This document shows positions 14,650 through 16,986 of a stretch of DNA of 16,986 nt, one piece after another. Both the position numbers and the translations under genes were made by a program. The DNA lies in the NCBI GenBank assembly GCA_024695725.1, contig JAILHQ010000058.1:1-16986 (forward strand), in the 5' to 3' direction. The stretch comes from Cyanobacteria bacterium RUI128 (GTDB lineage Bacteria > Cyanobacteriota > Vampirovibrionia > Gastranaerophilales > Gastranaerophilaceae). Below the pieces are notes generated by a model. The model saw only the letters and a list, made by a program, of their open reading frames with translations, had not been told where the DNA came from and ran no database searches. Every line of letters begins with the position of its first letter. Position 1 is the stretch's first letter.

Positions 14650-14994
14650 ATGCCATATATCCAAGCAAGATTAAGTGTAGCATTAGATGAAACCCAAAAA
14701 ACAAATTTGCAGTCAAAACTGACTGAGGTTGTAGGAGAAGCTTTTTCGAAGCCAAAAACATATATTATGACAGAGGTTGCAGACGGTTGTTCATTATATA
14801 TGGCAGGAGATAAAGTTGATAAGGGTGCGTATATAGCAGTGAGCCTTCTCGGTTCTGCGTCAAAAGACAGATGTAATTTTGTTACTCAGAAGGTGTGCGA
14901 TATTTTAGGCTCCGAATACGGTCTGGACGGTTCAAAAGTTTACATTACATTTCATCCTGAAAGCCTTTGGGGCTGGAACGGAATGATGTTCTAA
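14650..14994 (+). CDS. MIF-like tautomerase (macrophage migration inhibitory factor / phenylpyruvate tautomerase family)
   Basis: 114 aa, the normal size for MIF. The start is ATG at 14650, with AGGAG six bases upstream and Pro as the second residue (MPYIQARLSV). Pro is the catalytic base of the family after Met removal. Lys34 in SKPKTYI lines up with the conserved active-site Lys, AVSLLGS (63-69) with the central strand, and WGWNGMMF (107-114) with the C-terminal GWN..F of MIF. There is one Cys where human MIF has its CxxC, so the redox motif is absent. The proteins are homotrimers that tautomerise phenylpyruvate or dopachrome analogues; the natural role in bacteria is mostly unknown. The acetyltransferase gene starts one base after its stop, so the two are coupled. 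There is no signal peptide, so it is expected in the cytosol. Confidence 0.9.
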   Translation: MPYIQARLSVALDETQKTNLQSKLTEVVGEAFSKPKTYIMTEVADGCSLYMAGDKVDKGAYIAVSLLGSASKDRCNFVTQKVCDILGSEYGLDGSKVYITFHPESLWGWNGMMF

Positions 14995-14995
14995 T

Positions 14996-15511
14996 ATGGA
15001 ACTTGTAAAGCCAAGTGAAAAATATTTAGAATCATATTATCAGGCCTGCAGAGAAACCTGGGGGAAGGTGCATGATAACTATATTCTGCACAATCCTGAC
15101 GAATACGATATTTGGAAAGAGAGAATTTTCACTGATTATGAAAATCAGGAAAAGGGTATAGATCTGCCGGAGAACTTTCTTCCAAGTATTACGTATTGGC
15201 TTGTTGATAACGGCGAATATATGGGAACTGTTAATATAAGACCAAAAATCAATGATGCACTTGTTGAATATGGCGGAAGCTGCGGAGTTGCCCTCAGGTC
15301 AAGTGTAAGGGGTAAAAACCTCGGGCTATTAATTGTAAAACTTGCTCTGGACAAGATGCGGGAGCTCAAGGTTTCTCCTATAGTATTGACTTGTGAAGAA
15401 AACAACGAAAAATCGTGGCGTATAATTGAGCATTTAGATTATCTGAAAAAAGAATTGTACACAACCGTTTTGAACGGAAAAAACGTTGACGCGCGACGTT
15501 ACCGGTTTTAA
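14996..15511 (+). CDS. GNAT-family N-acetyltransferase
   Basis: 171 aa. This enzyme transfers acetyl from acetyl-CoA to an unknown amine. The acetyl-CoA pyrophosphate-binding loop appears as VRGKNLGLLIVKLAL (104-118; a variant of R/Q-x-x-G-x-G/A), followed by the strand and helix PIVLTCEENNEKSWRIIEHLDY (128-149), a pattern typical of GNATs in which the Asn-x-x-Ser stretch sits near the CoA. It resembles the predicted acetyltransferases grouped as COG3981. The ATG follows the tautomerase stop by one base with no clear Shine-Dalgarno, so it is translated by coupling. The substrate cannot be inferred. Confidence 0.87.
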   Translation: MELVKPSEKYLESYYQACRETWGKVHDNYILHNPDEYDIWKERIFTDYENQEKGIDLPENFLPSITYWLVDNGEYMGTVNIRPKINDALVEYGGSCGVALRSSVRGKNLGLLIVKLALDKMRELKVSPIVLTCEENNEKSWRIIEHLDYLKKELYTTVLNGKNVDARRYRF

Positions 15512-15605
15512 TGATTTAAATGTTAAGTTATATTGTTTTAGGGCAATTTTTGAAAGAAAAAATACTTTAATAAAATATAACAGGAATATTAGTTGAGGTA
15601 TTTTT

Positions 15606-16553
15606 ATGGTTTCAAAAGTTACGAGTCGTGAAAATGCGTACGTTCAGCAACGTTTTTCACAACTGCCGGAGGCAGAAAAAGGTGAAGCCCGCGTAATAAA
15701 AAGGGGCGAAAGTCTTTGGAATATAGCCAGATCAGAGTTAGGACAAAATGCCAAAAAGGCGGAAGTAAATGATTATATGCTTCTTTTGGCAAAAGTGAAC
15801 GGTCTTGATTCTGTCGAAAAGATGAACAGTCTTCAGGCGAACACGACAATATATCTCCCGAAAAAATCAACGGGGGTACCGTTACCTGATGACAGCCCTT
15901 TGATTGTTCAGCCAAAGAAGGAAAGTAAGTGGCTTACACAATACTGGTCTATTAATAAAAATGATGACCCAAACCCATTTTTATCGTTTACGAAATGGCT
16001 GCCATCTGCTGTTGAACCCGGAAGAACAAATCAAGGTGAAACACCAAAACCTGTGACAACGCCTACCACTGTTGTTAAACCAAAACAGGTAACAATACCG
16101 ACACCTGCAGTCAAACCTAAACCGTCTGCTCCGAAACCTGCTCCGCAACCTACCAAAAAACTAAACGAAGTTGAACAGGTTTTTGCAGACAGAGTAAATA
16201 CTGTTTTGACGGATCCGACTATAAAGATTCAAAAAGCAACGTTATCTTCTTATAGAAATGATGTATTGTATCACGTTATGAATCATCATAAAGGTAGAAG
16301 CGGATATATATCAAATGATCACCCTGTTATGTCATTTGTGTTAAGAGCTGATGGTCATATAGATAATGTTTCATTTGAAGGTGAAAATAACGTAAATCCA
16401 TACGGATACGATTATGATTTGAAGTATGACGGTAAACATCCTGCAACAATTCTTCAAAAATCATATACAAAAATAAATGAGAAAAAAGTTGGCGCAGTAT
16501 CTGTAGAAGATGTGCAACGACTTGAACAAAAACTGAAGAGCCTTATTAAGTAA
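15606..16553 (+). CDS. LysM-domain protein with Pro-rich linker, no signal peptide
   Basis: 315 aa. One LysM module spans residues 28-86 (VIKRGESLWNIARSELG, then NDYMLLLAKVNGL and a final TTIYLPKKS), the classical GDSLW...N.L..G..I.LP pattern for binding peptidoglycan glycan chains. A Thr/Pro/Lys linker (about 140-185) leads to a C-terminal domain of about 125 residues (190-315) with FVLRADGHIDNVSFEG, which I do not recognise; the last 25 residues are helical. The N-terminus is polar, with no signal peptide or membrane segment, which is odd for a wall-binding protein. It may leave the cell by a non-Sec route or act at lysis. GAGG at 15595-15598 lies 7 bases before the ATG. No terminator is seen after the stop, so transcription may run on into the leader and gene at the right edge. 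Confidence 0.85.
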   Translation: MVSKVTSRENAYVQQRFSQLPEAEKGEARVIKRGESLWNIARSELGQNAKKAEVNDYMLLLAKVNGLDSVEKMNSLQANTTIYLPKKSTGVPLPDDSPLIVQPKKESKWLTQYWSINKNDDPNPFLSFTKWLPSAVEPGRTNQGETPKPVTTPTTVVKPKQVTIPTPAVKPKPSAPKPAPQPTKKLNEVEQVFADRVNTVLTDPTIKIQKATLSSYRNDVLYHVMNHHKGRSGYISNDHPVMSFVLRADGHIDNVSFEGENNVNPYGYDYDLKYDGKHPATILQKSYTKINEKKVGAVSVEDVQRLEQKLKSLIK

Positions 16554-16592
16554 GGGCGGATACGCTTTCTTTTAATATTTGTAAACTTTTCC

Positions 16593-16788
16593 TCTCCTTT
16601 GGGTTGGAAAAATTCAACACATGGTAAATAATGACAGTAGAGATACATTTACCAATTTTTTGGAATGCGAGAAAGATTAGGGGATAATAGTAAGTTACAG
16701 CATAAAAATATTGCGATTACTTGTAAGTCGCTATTTCTCAAAAATCTGTAACATATTTTTCCCCCTGATACATTTACCCCAAAGGAGA
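16593..16788 (+). promoter_or_regulatory. Structured 5' leader with long-range helix covering the Shine-Dalgarno (candidate riboregulator)
   Basis: TCTCCTTTGGG (16593-16603) is the exact complement of CCCAAAGGAGA (16778-16788), which contains the AAAGGAG ribosome-binding site of the gene starting at 16798. This 11-bp helix would close a loop holding two further helices. One is TGGTAAAT (16622-16629) with ATTTACCA (16647-16654). The other is a long stem with AGGGG/CCCCT (16679-16683 / 16762-16766), a mixed A-U part, and GTTACAG/CTGTAAC (16694-16700 / 16746-16752), capped by GCGATT/AGTCGC (16713-16731). GATACATTTACC occurs twice (16642-16653 and 16767-16778), so GGTAAAT (16623-16629) could pair with either copy, a possible switch. 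I recognise no known riboswitch class. No clear promoter lies directly upstream. Confidence 0.45.
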
Positions 16789-16797
16789 CCCCCCAAT

Positions 16798-16986
16798 ATG
16801 GCTAAAAAAAAGTATACTGACGTTTTTGTTACAGACGGAATTGCACAAGGTACAAAAGGTAACGATGTCTTTCATGTAACAACTTCAGATGTTAATACTG
16901 TAATAAGAACGACGATTACTACCAAAAAAATCAACTCAAAGGGTAAAGTTGTGACAACTACAACAGTCACAAAAGGTAGTGATGTA
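16798..16986 (+). CDS. RTX-like or other repetitive protein, N-terminal 63 residues only
   Basis: An open frame begins at ATG 16798 behind AAAGGAG (16781-16787) and runs off the window without a stop. The peptide starts MAKKKYTDVFVTDGIAQG and has GTKGNDVFHV (18-27) and KGSDV at the edge. G-x-x-G-N/S-D-V-F is the form seen in hemolysin-type calcium-binding (RTX) and related beta-roll proteins. A 31-residue stretch between is very rich in Thr, Val and Lys (TVIRTTITTKK...TTTTVTKG). There is no signal peptide, as expected for type I secreted RTX proteins, whose signal is C-terminal. The length and the number of repeats are unknown, and the family call is tentative. Its leader is unusually structured. 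Confidence 0.6.
   Translation, partial: MAKKKYTDVFVTDGIAQGTKGNDVFHVTTSDVNTVIRTTITTKKINSKGKVVTTTTVTKGSDV

Noticed and set aside
15550..15581. TTGAAA with TAAAAT or TATAAC as a promoter for the LysM gene
   Set aside because: Spacings of 15 or 20 bases and weak -10 matches in very AT-rich DNA make it too uncertain to list.
16541..16555. CCTTA-TTAAG-TAAGG at the LysM stop codon as a terminator
   Set aside because: It has only a five-base stem and no T run directly after it.
16789..16794. Run of six C before the right-edge gene as a phase-variation tract
   Set aside because: It is too short for typical slipped-strand variation and lies outside the coding frame and the promoter.

Overview
The window is AT-rich and densely coded. 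It comes from a bacterium with a Gram-negative type envelope: one protein has an MlaA/VacJ outer-membrane lipid-transport domain, and flagellar rod/hook and FliK-like genes are present. The mix of genes is a split, archaeal-type glutamate synthase with ferredoxin clusters, a CtpA-type processing protease, a MIF-like tautomerase, a split transketolase and an AGCS amino-acid symporter. My best inference is a non-photosynthetic relative of cyanobacteria (Vampirovibrionia/Melainabacteria, such as gut Gastranaerophilales). This rests on gene content only and is moderately sure at best.

Layout. Positions 1-2083 (minus) hold a two-gene glutamate synthase operon: the glutaminase subunit comes first, followed by the FMN/ferredoxin synthase subunit, which runs off the left edge. 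Its promoter lies so close to the start codon that the mRNA looks leaderless. Positions 2084-2465 are a divergent intergenic region with an inverted repeat next to the glutamate synthase promoter, a 162-bp MITE-like palindromic element, and a sigma-28-like promoter reading right. Positions 2466-4491 (plus) are a flagellar pair: a divergent FliK-like hook-length protein and a FlgF/FlgG/FlgE-family rod/hook protein. A terminator follows at 4591-4618.

Positions 4728-8449 (plus) are a tight pair, ctpA and recJ. They converge on 8463-10038 (minus), a WecG/TagA glycosyltransferase gene followed by an orphan N-terminal transketolase subunit. Positions 10181-10885 encode an exported Lys/Ala/Glu protein built of 18-residue repeats and closed by a strong terminator, facing an AGCS-family symporter on the minus strand (10948-12348).

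Positions 12534-16553 (plus) carry a large MlaA domain/alpha-beta hydrolase fusion, a MIF-like tautomerase, a GNAT acetyltransferase, and a LysM protein without a signal peptide. The right edge holds the first 63 codons of an RTX-like protein. Its ribosome-binding site lies inside an 11-bp perfect long-range complementarity that would close a multi-hairpin leader.

Most genes are recognisable housekeeping or envelope genes, and I see no phage, CRISPR, tRNA or rRNA. The best candidates for something new are the SD-sequestering leader at 16593-16788, the MlaA-hydrolase fusion, the FliK-like gene behind a sigma-28-like promoter, and the leaderless glutamate synthase promoter. Three genes use non-ATG starts (TTG at 2466 and 4728, GTG at 12348).
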